Below, one piece after another: positions 50,158 to 62,354 of a stretch of 64,000 nucleotides of DNA. A program made the position numbers and the translations under genes. The notes below the pieces were generated by a model that saw nothing but the letters and a program-made list of their open reading frames with translations, was not told the origin of the DNA and ran no database searches. Source of the DNA: Kryptolebias marmoratus (Eukaryota > Chordata > Actinopteri > Cyprinodontiformes > Rivulidae); contig NC_051440.1 of NCBI RefSeq assembly GCF_001649575.2, forward strand, positions 21,185,266-21,249,265. Reading direction: 5' to 3'. Position 1 is the stretch's first letter, and every line of letters starts with the position of its first letter.

Positions 50158-53100
50158 CTGAAAAAGGCAGAGAGAGAAGAAAAGGGGGAGAGTTAACATG
50201 TCTGCTACAAGTAAGTTTAAAACAACTGATGGTGAGAACTGAAGCACAACTAGAACAGGGTAATTAGAGATCATAAACTTTACTGGAGAACTTCAGTACA
50301 AAGCAAGAAGGATAAGCAGGATTCCTGTCCTCTTAATTAGGCTAACTTAGGTTTGTCGCTAAGCAGAATCAGATGTTTGCAAATATCAAGCAGAAAATAA
50401 ATAAATGCATCTAAAAAAGTCGTTAAAATCAAAGCAATCGGAACAAAAGCCAAACCTAGCAAAGGCTAAAAGCTAAAACTAGCACAAGAGGAGCTCAAAA
50501 CTAAAACCAGGAAGACATTCACAGAAAACCAAAATGATCAAAACAGTAGCCTAAAAGCTAAAACCAGCACAACAGTAGCTAAAAGCCAAAACCAATAAAA
50601 CGGTAGCTAAATATTAAAAATGAAGCAAGTATGCTAACGTAGACTTCAAAAAGCACAACATTTTTCAAGGATTAGAAGAGATTATAATGCATTTCTATGA
50701 AAAAAACAAAATTGTAAAAAACAATAAACAAAAAGTATAAAAGTATCATAGATAGATTGATTACTTTATTGTCATCTCAGGACATAAAAACCAGTGAACT
50801 AAAACAAAATTTAGAATTTTGTTGCATTGGCTCTCAATTGAAGGGCTAAAAATAATAAATAGATCAAATTAAATAAAAAATAGCTCCAGCTCCAACATTT
50901 CAATTGTCTGTGTTGATGTTTGGCTTTCTTTTCACTGAGAGGGAAGAAGTTGTATAGCCTGGGGGATAAAACTGTTGCAAAATCGAGCGGCTCTGCTTCT
51001 CCCACTGTGAAACCTCCTCCCAGAGCTGGGCAGTGAGAACAGTCCATGCTGTGGATGTGTGGAGCCTTTGATGATACTCTTGGATCCTGTCAGGCAGCGC
51101 TCCTGTCCGGTGTCGAAAATGGAGGGAAGGGAAGTCCCAATGATTTTCTCTACCATTCTCACCACTCTCTCAAGGCACTTCTAGTCCGCTGCTGTGCTAC
51201 TGCCACACCACACAGAGATGCAGTTTGTTATTACAGACTACACTGTGCTCCTGTTAAAGGCAATGAGGACGGAAGGGGGAAGGTTTGATTTCCTCATCCT
51301 TGGAAGAAAGTGCAAATGCTCCTGCGCTTTTTTCACCAGAGTTCTCGTGTTTTTTGTCCAGGTTAAAGTGTCTGTTAAATGCATTTCTAAGAACGTTGTG
51401 CTCTCCACCACCTCCACTGCTGAGTTTTTGATATACAAAGGACTGGGGGCGAGCTGCTTATTCCTGAAGTCAACAATGATCTTTGTTTTGTGGACATTCA
51501 GGGGAAGGTTGTTTCTGCTCCACCAGCTTACCAGCTGCTCCCTTTTCTTCCTGTAAGCCTGGTCGTCATCATTCTGGATGAGGCCCACCACCGTCTTATC
51601 ATCAGCATATTTGATGTCATCATTGAAGGTAGACCTCACAAAACAGTAATGGGTCATAAGAGTGAAGAGCAGCGGAGTTAGGACACAACCCTGTGAGTGA
51701 TAACAGAGGATGTTTCTTCCCACAGATACAGACTGGGGCCTTCCAGAAAGAAAATCCAGAATCCAGCTACACCATGAGGTACTGAAACCAAGAGATGCCA
51801 GTTTGCTTATCAGATCCTGGGGGATTATTGTACTGAAAGCTAAACTAAAGTTGACAAACAGCATCGGAACGAAGGTGTTTCTGTCCTCCAGGTGTTTCTG
51901 TCCTCCAGGTGTTGAAGACTCAGATGAAGTGCAGAGGAGATGGTGTCCTCTGTGGAGTGGTTAGGACGATAAGCAAACTGGCACCAGTCAAAATCAGAGG
52001 GTAGTTTGGAGACCATATGCTGCTTGATGAGCCTTTCAAAGCGCTTCATCATTATTGGAGTCAACGCAAGAGTCTTCAGTAACCGCAGTTAGGTTGTAGA
52101 TGTCAGTGATTTTAAAAGACAGTGACTGCTCTCTTGGATGGGACTCAAATTTCCTCAATGTAGTTAAAATCAGTACCTTGTACCTGAGAAAATGGTCATT
52201 TAGTTCATTCGGGAAGACCACATCATCATCCTTACAAGACACCTGAGGAATCTTGTAATTTGTTATGACCAGAATGTCCCTCCCACATTTTCCGAGTGTT
52301 GGCGTAATCCTGGAAGAAGCCCTGGATTTCCTGTCCTTCAGAACGCTTTTCTTGTCTTATTGCATGGTTAAGGTTGGCTCTGGATGTTTTCAGAGTCACC
52401 AGGTCGCCGGATTAATAGCGACATTCTGTGCTTTCAGCATGGCGCACACCTCTGCTGTAATCTAAGGTTTGTGGTTGGCTCGGGTGGTGTTGTTCCTGAT
52501 GACAGTGATGTCCTCCATGCACTTTTGTATGCATCCTGTCACAGACATGGTATACTCATCCACACTGCCATCGTAAGTAGCTGCAGTTTCAAAGTTGTCC
52601 CAAACCATACATTTGAAGCAATCCTGTCAAGCTTTTACAGCCCCCTCGGACCAGACTCTAACCTGCTTCTCTCTGATCAGCAGAGGCTTATATGCTGGAA
52701 TAAGTATTACAGAATGATGGTCTGAAGAGCCGAGGTGAGGCCGAGGTACAGGCAGCGTAATGCTACTGTAGGCAAAGTCTTCATTCTCTCCCCATGTTTA
52801 TTGATTGAAGTGAGGAAGGGCAGTTCTCATGTTGGCGATTAATACTAACATTTCACAGCTGTGATGTTCTGAACAAGCAGAATGTTTTGATGTATCTGAA
52901 TAACTGATATAGCTAGTAGTTAATTCAAAAAAATGTGTGGAAGAAACTATAAATGGGGAAACAATGGCGAATGGTGACTCAGCATAGAAAGTACAAACAT
53001 TACTTTAATGACATTTATAAAAATTAAGAAGTTAAGAAGCAACACAGCACAGTTATGCTCAAGAGGAACAAGTTCATATTATCACAAAAAAAGTGCAAAA

Positions 53101-56100
53101 TATAAGAATGTTTTTAAAATTCAATCCCTCCCCATTTTAACTCAGAGTCCAGAATCATTTGAATTTATGCACAGAGCTGCAAAATCTCCTCAACCGGTTT
53201 GAACAGCTGGTAGAGAAGAACAGCAACAGGAATCCAGCGGAGAGAGCAGGCTGAATGTAGAAACAGATGAGAAGAAGCAAACCTTTGATCCTTTCTTGAA
53301 CATGAAGGGCAAAAGTTCTGCTGCTGCAGAAATAAGGAGGATAAAACATTCGACCTCTGTGTCGAAGCACAATCAAAGTTTTCTTGTTTATGCTTGGGTC
53401 CTGCACGACCCTTCACTCCCTCAGACTTCATTAGGAATCAGCTCCCTGCTTCACGATCCTGCTCCACAGATGGAGATGAATGATCCTCTCTGTTCTACTT
53501 CACTCTCTTTTTCTCTCCTCCTCTTCTATCTCTTGCACTCTCACCTATAATATCTGTCCATTTCTCTCAACTGCCACCCCTTCTGCGTCTCTGTCTCATC
53601 TCGGTCACACAAACCAGTCACCCACTCACTCATCTCATGAAATCTCTGCCACCTCACTCCCCCCTATCCTTTGGCAAAAGTCTCACTTTTCACTCTTCTC
53701 CCAGACCCATTTTCGTGCTTAGATGTCCACTTTAATAAGCGATGGAACAATATGTCAGGCAGAGACAGGAATGGATGCTGATGGAAGTGGGAAGTGTCAG
53801 ACAACCCCTGGTGGGACACATTATTTTCTTTCACCTTGATTTCAATTCAAAATCAAGACACTTTCACCTTTTACCTTCATCATTTTAACCTTTTACTGTG
53901 AGACGGTCACATGTTTGGAAAACGTGAAATTATTAGAAGAATAAGTGGTAGAAAGAATTATATAGGCAGCAAAATAAGTGACAAAAGAACAGGAAGGAAA
54001 GAATTGGTGAAAAAGAACAAGCTGTGCCAGCTTTGTGCTCCGGGGTCTAATCTACAAAGACAAGCAAGACATTCTCTCTTCACCTTACATCTCAGCTGTG
54101 ACCTTTTCTATCTGACGCCATCATCCATCCATCATCACAGCCATCCTTCTGTGGTCAAGCTGACCCTCTCATCACCTTTGTGCAAGGCAAAGTCCTCTTA
54201 GAGATGTTGAATCTCAACAAATTACAAGTGTGGTTACCAGCAGCTTCTAAAGTAGAGCGCTGAACTCACAATGTCAAGGTCAGAAATATGAATCCCACAC
54301 AGTTTATAAAAATATATGCATTTGAGCTTTAGATGGAAAAAGATATAAAGAAAAATGTTTCAAAATCCAAACTGAGCCTTAGCAAATCTGCAGAGGTTCT
54401 GACAAAGTACAGAAACATCACAAATGTATGATTGTGTGAAAGTGGATTGTGGAAGAGTAAAATCTGCCAAGCTACAAGGGGACATGTAGTGAGGGAAAAT
54501 CTGCAGGCAGGTGTTTGTCTGACTTTTTTCTTTTCTGACTTGATGCACAGACCATCACTGAGACACCAGAGTGAGAGTTACACAGCCAAAATCATTTCTT
54601 GTGACCTTTTCCAAGGTTTCCAATTGGAAGATGCAACAAGAGTACAAAACAGAAAAAAGGTACCTTTTTATAAAGTATCCTTTTTTTACTTAATATTCTT
54701 TTTTAAGTGTCTTTTAAATTGCCAGTTTTGATAAACAATGAAGCTGGTTAACAAAAATCCCCTGAAAGCAGCCATATGTACATCTTTTAATGAAACTGAT
54801 GAAACATTTTTTATTTGGGTGCTCGGATGAGGTGAAACTTAGTGCAACAGAGAAATAGCTTAACCATGTTTCTGTCTGTGGGCTATTTGTGTTATAAAGT
54901 AAACAAAATGTTCTGTCTTTGCAAGATTACTGTGCGCATCAAGACCTACTGATAAGCATGTTTCTCCTTCCTTCAGATCACAGTTTTTAATGTCAAACTG
55001 ATTAAACTGCCTGACGCTGCAGCAGGAAGTCTCCTACACTCACAATGACAGCTGTTTCAGGCTTCTGAAAGGTCAGTCATCAATTTAACCTATTAAAGGC
55101 CTCCGTCATAACATGAAGATGACTCCACACACTATAGGGTAGAGACTGTTTCTGTAAATCCTCTCGGCATAAAATAGACATACATTATTTTCTACCTGTT
55201 ACAAATTTGAAAACTGTCGATATTAATGTTTTGGACACCACTCATTTGTCATTTCTGCTCTGCTCTCTTGAACGATTGTACTGAAAAACATAGATTTGCA
55301 AAGTTACATGCCATCTGATCGGGATGTTTCTACTTCAGCACACTGAAATATAACCTGCTTCTCAGTTTCCAAAACACAACACCTTAACACCAACACAATA
55401 CTGTGTCTGCTGAGCTATGTCACCTTTAATAAATGCAGCTGAAGGAGCTCAAACCAAATTTTAATAAGGATAAAGTGCTTTGTTCCCATCTGTGGGGTAA
55501 AGTGCCTTCTGATGCTTCATTCAGGATTTCAATCATTTAATAACAATAAGCTGGAGTGGCCGAACATGAAGGGCCCTTTTGTGCTTATTGAGAGTGATTG
55601 GTGAGATGCCATTAATGTCTGTCTGGTGAGTCCTGTCATGTCTATATGTATCGGATATGGATTTATATGTCATAAGATGGTAGTTCTGTTATCATATCAG
55701 ATTAGTATACTATGCTATGGTTGAATAAATACAAAATACAGCACTAAAAATACTAGAAAGTACTATTTATGACTGCACACTGAGTCTAAAGTTGAACTTC
55801 TCTAAAGAAAACGGGAATGATTCTTCTTTTTGCAGCTGAACTTTTCAGTGCTCTTTTTTTGCCACCTGGGAGACACCTGAATACAAAAACAACTTTTAGA
55901 TACTCGATCACACAGCAGAAGAGCTCTTTAGGAGTCAACATCCATATCTGTGTGTATGTTCCGTTTGCTGTTATGATAAGGTGTTATTGTGTAGCTGCAG
56001 TGGGAATGGATGGTTTACAAGCAAGCTTCACTGATAAGATAAGTTATTATATTTAGATAAGAAGAAAAACAAAACAAAACAAAACCACTTGCCTTCCCTC

Positions 56101-59100
56101 AGATTTACCCGAGCGAAATCTTTACTGGGAATTCTAACAAAACTAAATAGTAATTTAGACTGTTTTGGGCTTTTTAATTAGAAAATTCTATTAATGCAAA
56201 TTTATGTGATAGAATCCTTTATGCACAGTAAAACTGAGCCAAGAACCTGGAAGATGTTCTGATCTCCTGGGTTCCTAAAGTAAATATTAGTTAATTGGAA
56301 TAAATATCCACCGACTTCTAGAAGGCAACTTGTAGCTGTGATAAGTTTAGTTTTGATTTATTCATTTCTTTGGTTGCCAAATCCATTATTCCCACCAAAT
56401 GTGTAGTCTCTAAAGCAAATAACTGTTGACAAAGTTGGCCCACCACCACTTACAGCCCACCCTACCCACCTGCAGTTCTCGCACCACCCTCTTGATGAGG
56501 TAGTTGCCCAACTCCACTCCTTGCAGGCCAGCCTGGGTGGAGGAGATGGAGTAAAAAATAGCTGCATTTATCTTGTTCACGTCCTCTTCTGAGTCAAGTG
56601 TTGCAAACTCACGAACAATACTCTGAGGGGGACAAAAACAACAAATATCCTTGCTGAATCACCAAGATAGATTGTGCATTTAGATGGGAGCTTCTTGTAA
56701 GTATTCTGTGCTGCAGAGCTGAGGCTGAGCCAGAACAATTTATCTTTTTAAATTGCATAGTCATAACTGTAGGAATTATTGCACAATTTCACATAAAAAA
56801 TACTCTCAAATATCACTGTTTATCAGACACCGTGTTTTCTTCACACAAACCATCAAGACAAAAGTGAGCGCTGACCAGGTTGCTCCCCGGGGATGGGCAG
56901 TTTAAAGGTCTGCTTTTGTTTTTCCACAGTGAAATATTTCATTTGCAGTCTGACCTCTAAGACATCATAAAGTGGAAAAAATGCATTACAGTAGCCTGCA
57001 GCTGTTGTTTCCAACCTGTATGTTATCAGAGATGTCCTCGGTTAGAGCCACGTGCAGCACAACCAGCGGCTCTCCTGGCATGGCAGCGTGGGTGAAGGCG
57101 TAGCAGCGTCTGTAAGGTCCCACTCGACGCTTCAGGTCGGTCCAGTTCCTTATCGGGTGCACCGCTTCGTACCTGGCAGAAGGCTCAAAGTCAGGCTTCG
57201 CATTTCATTCTTTTCTTTTTTTTTCTGCATGTCCTGCCATACTTGGTTTGAAAGAAGCAGGATCCTTGAGAGTAGTGATTTCCAAAGTTGTGTTTTTATC
57301 CTGTGTTTATTTGTTTTAAATGCTTTAAATGGTTTTCGATTTTGGTTATTCATGTTAATTTTTATTCTTTTAAAGGGTTCATTTTGCAGAACTTTGTTCA
57401 ACTTGAATAAATAAAGCAATGAATAATTCTGATTTGGTTTTTGGCTTAATGGAAATGTTTGAACACTTCAATTAGCAACAGATGAAAACACAAAACTCTG
57501 CCACAGTCGTATTGTGGGCCAGAGGCTGAAAAGTTTGGGAACCACTGCCTTAAATTTATTATTTCTATATTTTGAAGTAATCCTTTTAAAATCCTTTCTG
57601 TTGTAACTATAAGTACTTGCAGAGTGCAAACATCAGCCAAGGCCATAGGGTCGTTAAATAAATTGTGGGACCTGGATCGTGATCTGGATCACCGGCAAAA
57701 TTTAATCACCTGTTTTTTGTGCCAAGCCCGACATTTCCTGAAAATTTGATCAAAATCTTTTAATTAGTTTTTAAGTAATCTTGCTAAGAGGTGGATCGTC
57801 AAACCAACCAACGCCACCGAAAACATGTCCTCCGTAGCGGGCGTATTAATGAGTTAGTTGAACAGGCAGGCAACGATGTAACAAAATGGTTTTAAAGACT
57901 TCTTTCTAAATTCATAAAAAAGCAAAATGAAGTGGTGAAAAATTTCCAACTTTCATCCATTGCAGTATTTATTATGACAGCCAGTTTACGAACCTTGTGT
58001 CTGCTACGGTAGTACCAAAAACACCCATTGGAGAGGGGGAAAGTTATCAGTAACCAAACTGTGTTGTTTAAAACCTGGCTGCAGTTTCACAGATAGTCAA
58101 ATATACTCATTTTGAATTTACATAATCAAACGGGGGGAAAAAAGGCACTGCCAATGTGCATTATGATACTTTTTTATAAAAGGTGTTAAGGTTTGTACAA
58201 CTTTTTGGTTTTTAACCCAGACTTACATATCCCCTACAATCCCCCTCCCCCTAAATATATGTTCCTACACCTATGCTTGGAACATTATTGTACACGTACC
58301 TGCAGCCATTTTTGATAAGCTTGGTCCTATTTTTGAATTTCAGATAGGGGGAGGCAAAAGCAATGTTTTAGAGGCCAAAACAACTGCAGCTGGCAGATTT
58401 AATTAACTACTTCTTGTAAAGCAGCAGAGAACTAATTAGACACGGTGCACTTCCTCTTTGTTTTATTCGAACATAACCCTGTCTGGATGATTACAGGTCA
58501 TAAGACTCATGTTATGGCATGTTTTCATTTCTTGACTTTCCAGCAAAAATACCCTCCAGCAAAGAGCAGAAAGTTTCACAAAAGTCAAATATCTTGGAAC
58601 GCAAGGTTTAGTTGGCAACATGGACTACTCCAAAGATAAAACAGGAGAAAAATTGACAAAATAATTTGTAATGTAATTGTGGTGAATAGTATCTAAGACC
58701 AGGTTCCAAATATCCTGAATAATAGTAAATATCCTGTACAGTGTACTGATTGACCTAATCAAGGTCCTTTAGACATAATATTGTTTCTTTGTTATGATAG
58801 TTTAAATTATTTATAAAGTTTAACAGAAAGACCAGTTTAAGTGGCATCACCTCAACACAATCATCCTAAACCTGGACATATGGTGCCATTTATGCAGTTT
58901 TTAATTTTAAGCCTGTTAACACACACCATCTCTGAAAATGACTGAGTCACATGCTGCATTCTTGTCAGCGTCTATCAAAAAAAAAAAAAAAAGTTTAATA
59001 AAAAGTGTGCTTTCACTCAAATCTCACGGACATCCAGAGCCCAGGCTGTGTGGCTGCGGCTCAGGTGGCTGAGCTGGAGGCCCGTTATTTGCAGGGTTTG

Positions 59101-59557
59101 TGTTTGGCTCATCAAAATGGAGAAAAGGGTTAGGAAACCCAGCTATTTAATAATGTTTTTGGACCACTGACTCAAAATCTGTTTTGAGGACAGGTGCGGG
59201 GGTTTTCCATCAATATTTCTTCATCAATAGAGCAGCTGAAAAGTTTGTAGTTGAGTCCAAGAGTTGTGATTTCATTTGATTTGAAAGCTGTTACTGTGAA
59301 TCAACAACGGATAGTTGACGGTTTTAAACAACAGTTTGGTACATTGATGTACCAAAAAAAAGGCTTCTAGTACATGTCAGTGTATTTATATTTTTAACCA
59401 ACTATGAGACAAGTAATAAAATAGTTACAAACTGGACAGTTCTAAATGGTGTAAATTGGGGAGTGACTCAAAATATTCCTCTTTACTCTCTAAATCCATA
59501 AAGGTTTATATAAAATGATGTACATATTGCATTTAAGCAGATGCAGAAACACAGAGG

Positions 59558-59643
<86 letters not shown>

Positions 59644-59797
59644 AATTACTTGGGTAGGGAGAGGAAGTGCATGAATGTTCTTACTGGCTGATCTTTTGCA
59701 GGATCTCGCAGGGGGACTGCCAGGTGATTCTCTCAAGTCGAAGTAAACCGACAGAGAACCACTCAGAGAGTAAGCTCTTCAGAGTACTATTCAGCTC
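49612..59797 (-). CDS. mlycd: Malonyl-CoA decarboxylase, exons 2-5 (partial gene, exon 1 outside window)
   Basis: Malonyl-CoA decarboxylase converts malonyl-CoA to acetyl-CoA and CO2, relieving inhibition of fatty-acid import into mitochondria; the vertebrate enzyme is found in mitochondria, peroxisomes and cytosol. Four minus-strand exons join in frame: 59797-59685 (113 nt), 57172-57016 (157 nt), 56622-56470 (153 nt) and 50157-49612 (546 nt with stop), giving 322 residues against about 493 for the human protein. All visible introns are GT-AG. Family motifs seen are [41 protein letters not shown] and [12 protein letters not shown]. The protein ends in SKL, a type 1 peroxisomal signal. No stop or frameshift is seen, so this looks like a working gene. 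The first ~170 residues, with the mitochondrial presequence, would lie in exon 1, which I could not find up to 64000. Introns 2, 3 and 4 are 2512, 393 and 6312 bp. Confidence 0.96.
50440..50755 (+). repeat. Family B repeat, copy 2, left part
   Basis: AGCTAAAACTAGCACAAGAG, AAAGCTAAAACCAGCACAAC and AGCACAACATTTTTCAAGGA (50651 onward) match family B copy 1. The match stops at the 3' tail of the LINE near 50755. Confidence 0.82.
50755..52855 (-). pseudogene. L2/Rex1-like LINE, 5'-truncated and frameshifted
   Basis: On the minus strand the order is: end of the endonuclease region and linker (frame reading [20 protein letters not shown] near 52500-52420), reverse transcriptase fingers and palm (52064-51840, with FERLIKQHM and [12 protein letters not shown]; 51864-51238, with [11 protein letters not shown], the catalytic [10 protein letters not shown], and [12 protein letters not shown]), thumb and C-terminal part (51165-50932, [13 protein letters not shown] and [16 protein letters not shown]), and a 3' end GACAATAAAGTAATCAAT at about 50760. 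Reading frames change several times. One break is a 17-bp tandem duplication at 51874-51907. It lies antisense to nothing: its orientation is the same as mlycd, whose intron 4 it occupies. The YADD aspartates remain, but the copy is dead. Confidence 0.88.
52856..52990 (+). repeat. Family B repeat, copy 2, right part
   Basis: GAACAAGCAGAATGTTTTGA, ATATAGCTAGTAGTTAATTC and GGAAGAAACTATAAATGGGG (about 52938) continue family B copy 1 beyond the point where the left part stops. The LINE lies exactly between. Confidence 0.8.
56470..56622 (-). CDS. mlycd: mlycd exon 4 (FYSIS catalytic motif)
   Basis: This 153-nt, phase 0-0 exon encodes 51 residues. It contains FYSIS (codons at 56556-56542), which I take to carry the conserved active-site serine known for the human enzyme, then the GLQGVELG loop and a basic helix (LIKRVVREL). 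The acceptor is CCCCCTCAG|AGT and the donor is CTGCAG|GTGGG. An alternative acceptor AG two bases downstream would break the frame, so 56622 is preferred. Confidence 0.95.
57016..57172 (-). CDS. mlycd: mlycd exon 3
   Basis: This 157-nt exon gives one base to a split codon and then 52 full codons, from [10 protein letters not shown] to TEDISDNIQ. It includes the hallmark strings GPYRRCY and [12 protein letters not shown] of the catalytic (acetyltransferase-like) domain. The acceptor is CTGCCAG|G and the donor is CAG|GTTGG. The exon is richer in CpG and GC than the flanking introns, as expected for conserved coding sequence. Confidence 0.95.
57440..57560. repeat. Dispersed repeat fragment in mlycd intron 2
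   Basis: CTCTGCCACAGTCGTATTGT then GTTTGGGAACCACTGC is a typical edge of a dispersed element in teleosts. I could not assign the class. Confidence 0.4.
57610..57850. repeat. Dispersed conserved-type fish repeat in mlycd intron 2
   Basis: GGATCGTGATCTGGATCACC, TTCCTGAAAATTTGATCAAA and TAATCTTGCTAAGAGG, followed by an ...AACCAACGCC... tail and CCTCCGTAGCGGGCGTATT, form a familiar old teleost repeat. It often ends near a CAGA-type simple repeat, which is missing here. Confidence 0.55.
59562..59641. repeat. AT microsatellite, 80 bp, next to mlycd exon 2 donor
   Basis: A pure AT tract of about 40 units. It ends 43 bp from the first base of the exon 2 donor (59684) and lies inside intron 2. Long AT tracts are typically length-variable. 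Confidence 0.96.
59685..59797 (-). CDS. mlycd: mlycd exon 2
   Basis: This 113-nt exon encodes about 37 residues starting [17 protein letters not shown] and ending LQKIS. It matches the helical region of malonyl-CoA decarboxylase before the catalytic domain. The acceptor is a pyrimidine-rich tract ending CCAG just above 59797, and the donor is CCA|GTAAG at 59684. It starts in phase 0 and ends two bases into a codon that the first G of exon 3 completes. An 80-bp AT microsatellite begins 43 bp into the downstream intron. Confidence 0.93.
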
Positions 59798-60360
59798 CTG
59801 GCGGAGGAAAAACAACAGGTCTTTCAGAAACACACATCCAAATCCAGCTGAAACTCAAAAATAACTCAAATTCTTTCAGTTATATAAAGCAGCTGCTCCG
59901 TCAGTGCAGGTAAAACTCAAATCCTGGTGACAAATAAGAAAAAGAAAAGGTCATCAGATGTAAGCACAGCAGAAAATGACATTTTACTGTAGCAATAAAA
60001 AAGTTTTTGTATCATTTAAAGAAAAAAAAACATTTTATTGCAGTTTTTTGTGTTTCTATAAATACAGACCTCTTATTGAAAGAGCTTTTTTTTAAAAGCT
60101 ATATTAGTGAGTGACAGTAAATTGCCTGTAGGAAATGAACCCTTATCTTACACACTGTGCCCACTGTATGGTCTCCAGGCTGTCTGTATGCTGTTTGAAT
60201 GTTTACACATTATGAATAGTGATTTGCAGGAGCTCACAATGGGCGTCGAAGGGGCACTTCAATAAACACCTTGCCATTTCAAAGCAGGCCTGTCCTCCAG
60301 CAAAGGTCAGACTTCATTTAAAGCAAATCTCTTGCAAACACACAAACAAGTGCTCGCAGT

Positions 60361-60384
60361 ACACACACACACACACACACACAC
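60361..60384. repeat. CA microsatellite in mlycd intron 1
   Basis: Twelve AC units. Confidence 0.93.
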
Positions 60385-61929
60385 TCGAGCACAAAAATAC
60401 AGCTCATATTGACTGTTCCATAGGACGACTTCTCTTTAGGCTTACTTTAATACTGGCTTGTCAATCATAATAGCTAAGACAAACAAGCCCAACAACAGTC
60501 ATAATATGAAATAAATCTACGAAAATTTTCGATGAGCACCTGTCAAATACCGAAACTAACAAAATCTGAATTTCCAGTCCATGGATATGCATCAAGCCCC
60601 ACATTAAAAACTAATCAGAAAATACCCTAAGAAAAGAAAAAGTTCAGCTAAACTTTTATTGCCACCTATGCGATGCCATAGTGTGTATCTGTATGCCTCC
60701 AACTGCCCGAGGTGAAATAATCTGTTACGGCCGATAATCCCAGCATGTCATTTCAGCTGAAAAACCAGCAACACCAAAAGAGTAAAGCAGCGGCTGCCTT
60801 GGGAAACTAACTTTCAACCACACAAAAGCGAGGTCAAACTGAGATATGTATTTCGCTGACCTCGGAGAAGATGGAGTCTTTAGAAACGGAAGGATCAAAA
60901 CCAAAGGCTGAAAAGAGAGTGGAGAAAGGAGGGAAAGGCTAAAGAAGAAAATCCTGCACTCTATTAGGAGGAGATTGAAGCAGCACTTTTGGACACTGGC
61001 TATATCAATACATTGTGACGCTGATGTTAGGAGCTGATACGACCTCTGCAACGAGGACTTTTCTTTATCTTGAGCTGCAGTTATTGTGCGATTATAGACT
61101 CTTTGATATACCGCAGTGCCTGGAAGGAGCTGTCTGCACACATAAGACTAAATGACCAATGACTGCTCAAGTGTTTACAGGAGGCTGTACCCTTACTCTA
61201 GTAGGCTGCATGCCAATTGTCAGCTGAGCTACAGCAGTCTGTAGGAAAAAAAGAGTCATGCAGATGCTTTGTGTAACCCCGAGGAGCCAACTAAAAATGA
61301 CATCTCTGACTTATTATCTTTCATCCACACATTTTATGGTAAAAAAGAACAAAAAGCCTGAAGGTAGGCAGAGATAGGAGAAACATCAAAAATAAATTAC
61401 CTGACCAAGAGACTAATCTACCGCAAAATGCAAAATTACATTCCTACAAGAACCTTGTGAGTTTCAGATTTCAGTAAATTTAGAACCATATAATTCCCGT
61501 TTTTTTTCTCTCCGTCTTTGATGATATTTTTGTTCTACTCTGATAAACCATCATGCTTTGATTGCCAGCCTTTTCTCCTCCAGCCAATTTGCACATACCT
61601 TCCATTCTGGTACTAAAAGCGTAATATTTAACATGACCTTTTCTCGTTTTAGCTCAATCAATTCTGGTGATAACAACAAAAAAGCAAAAACTGAAGGGCG
61701 CCAGCGGACCAAGGTGGTGAGCACTGAGTATAAGCATTGTGTAGGAACCCTGGACCTTTACAAGCTATACAAGCTCTCAGTGGGCCTGGGATATTGAGAT
61801 TAAATGCATCAGAACACCTCCCAGCAGGAAAATAAATAAATACAACAGACCAGGAGAGGGAAAATGAGAAGACCTCTAGTTATAGCTCAGTACGGGTCTC
61901 TTGAAAATAATATTAGGCAGTGACTAGCA

Positions 61930-62190
61930 CTTGATAACACATCTATACCAGGTCAAAGACACACACTATCTGTAAAACTGACTGAATTAGAGCCATTTTC
62001 GTGTTTGTGAGGTTGCTTAGCTGTGGCAGCCATCTTGAATGGGGTGAATTCCAAACAATAACCAGTTGAGCTGCACATCTAGTGATTACTTTCTGATTGG
62101 TCCATTAAAATCTGTACACTGAATGATAAGAAATTGTGCTAACGCTACAAACAAAGACACACACAGGCAAGAATGTTACCACCCCTGGAA
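61930..62190 (+). repeat. Family A repeat, copy 10 (partial)
   Basis: Contains TATCTGTAAAACTGACTGAA, GTGGCAGCCATCTTGAATGG, ACATCTAGTGATTACTTTCT and the CA end ACAAAGACACACACAGGCAA. The palindromic end is missing. It lies in mlycd intron 1. Confidence 0.82.
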
Positions 62191-62354
62191 GCAGGCAATG
62201 AGCAAAACAGAATAAAAAAGCTAAAACTGAAATCCAGAAACAAGCAAAAAAAAAAAATCTAAAACTGTATTTTGTCTTCTTTAATGTAGAGTATTGTTTT
62301 AATAAAGTTGCTGACTTGATAAAGTTATTGGTTAAGCACATGTTCTAATATAAA

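Larger units (their letters stand above)
50158..56469 (-). other. mlycd intron 4
   Basis: GT-AG intron of 6312 bp. It contains the left part of a family B repeat (about 50440-50755), an inserted L2/Rex1-like LINE (about 50755-52855) and the right part of family B (about 52856-52990). From about 52990 to 56469 I recognise no gene or named repeat; 53450-53720 is pyrimidine-rich. Confidence 0.8.
57173..59684 (-). other. mlycd intron 2
   Basis: GT-AG intron of 2512 bp. It contains two old dispersed repeat fragments (about 57440-57560 and 57610-57850) and an AT microsatellite next to the donor. I saw no exon in 57850-59560. Confidence 0.85.

Noticed and set aside
49612..50274. Taking the full 220-codon open frame as the last exon
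   Set aside because: The first 39 codons lie before a clear TTTTTCAG acceptor and do not match the family; the exon begins at 50157.
59533..59736. Minus-strand frame with a long Tyr-Ile repeat overlapping mlycd exon 2
   Set aside because: The repeat is the AT microsatellite; the exon part is read in the wrong frame.
60725..61141. 138-codon minus-strand open frame in mlycd intron 1, considered as exon 1
   Set aside because: It does not resemble the N-terminal domain of malonyl-CoA decarboxylase, and no suitable donor joins it to exon 2.
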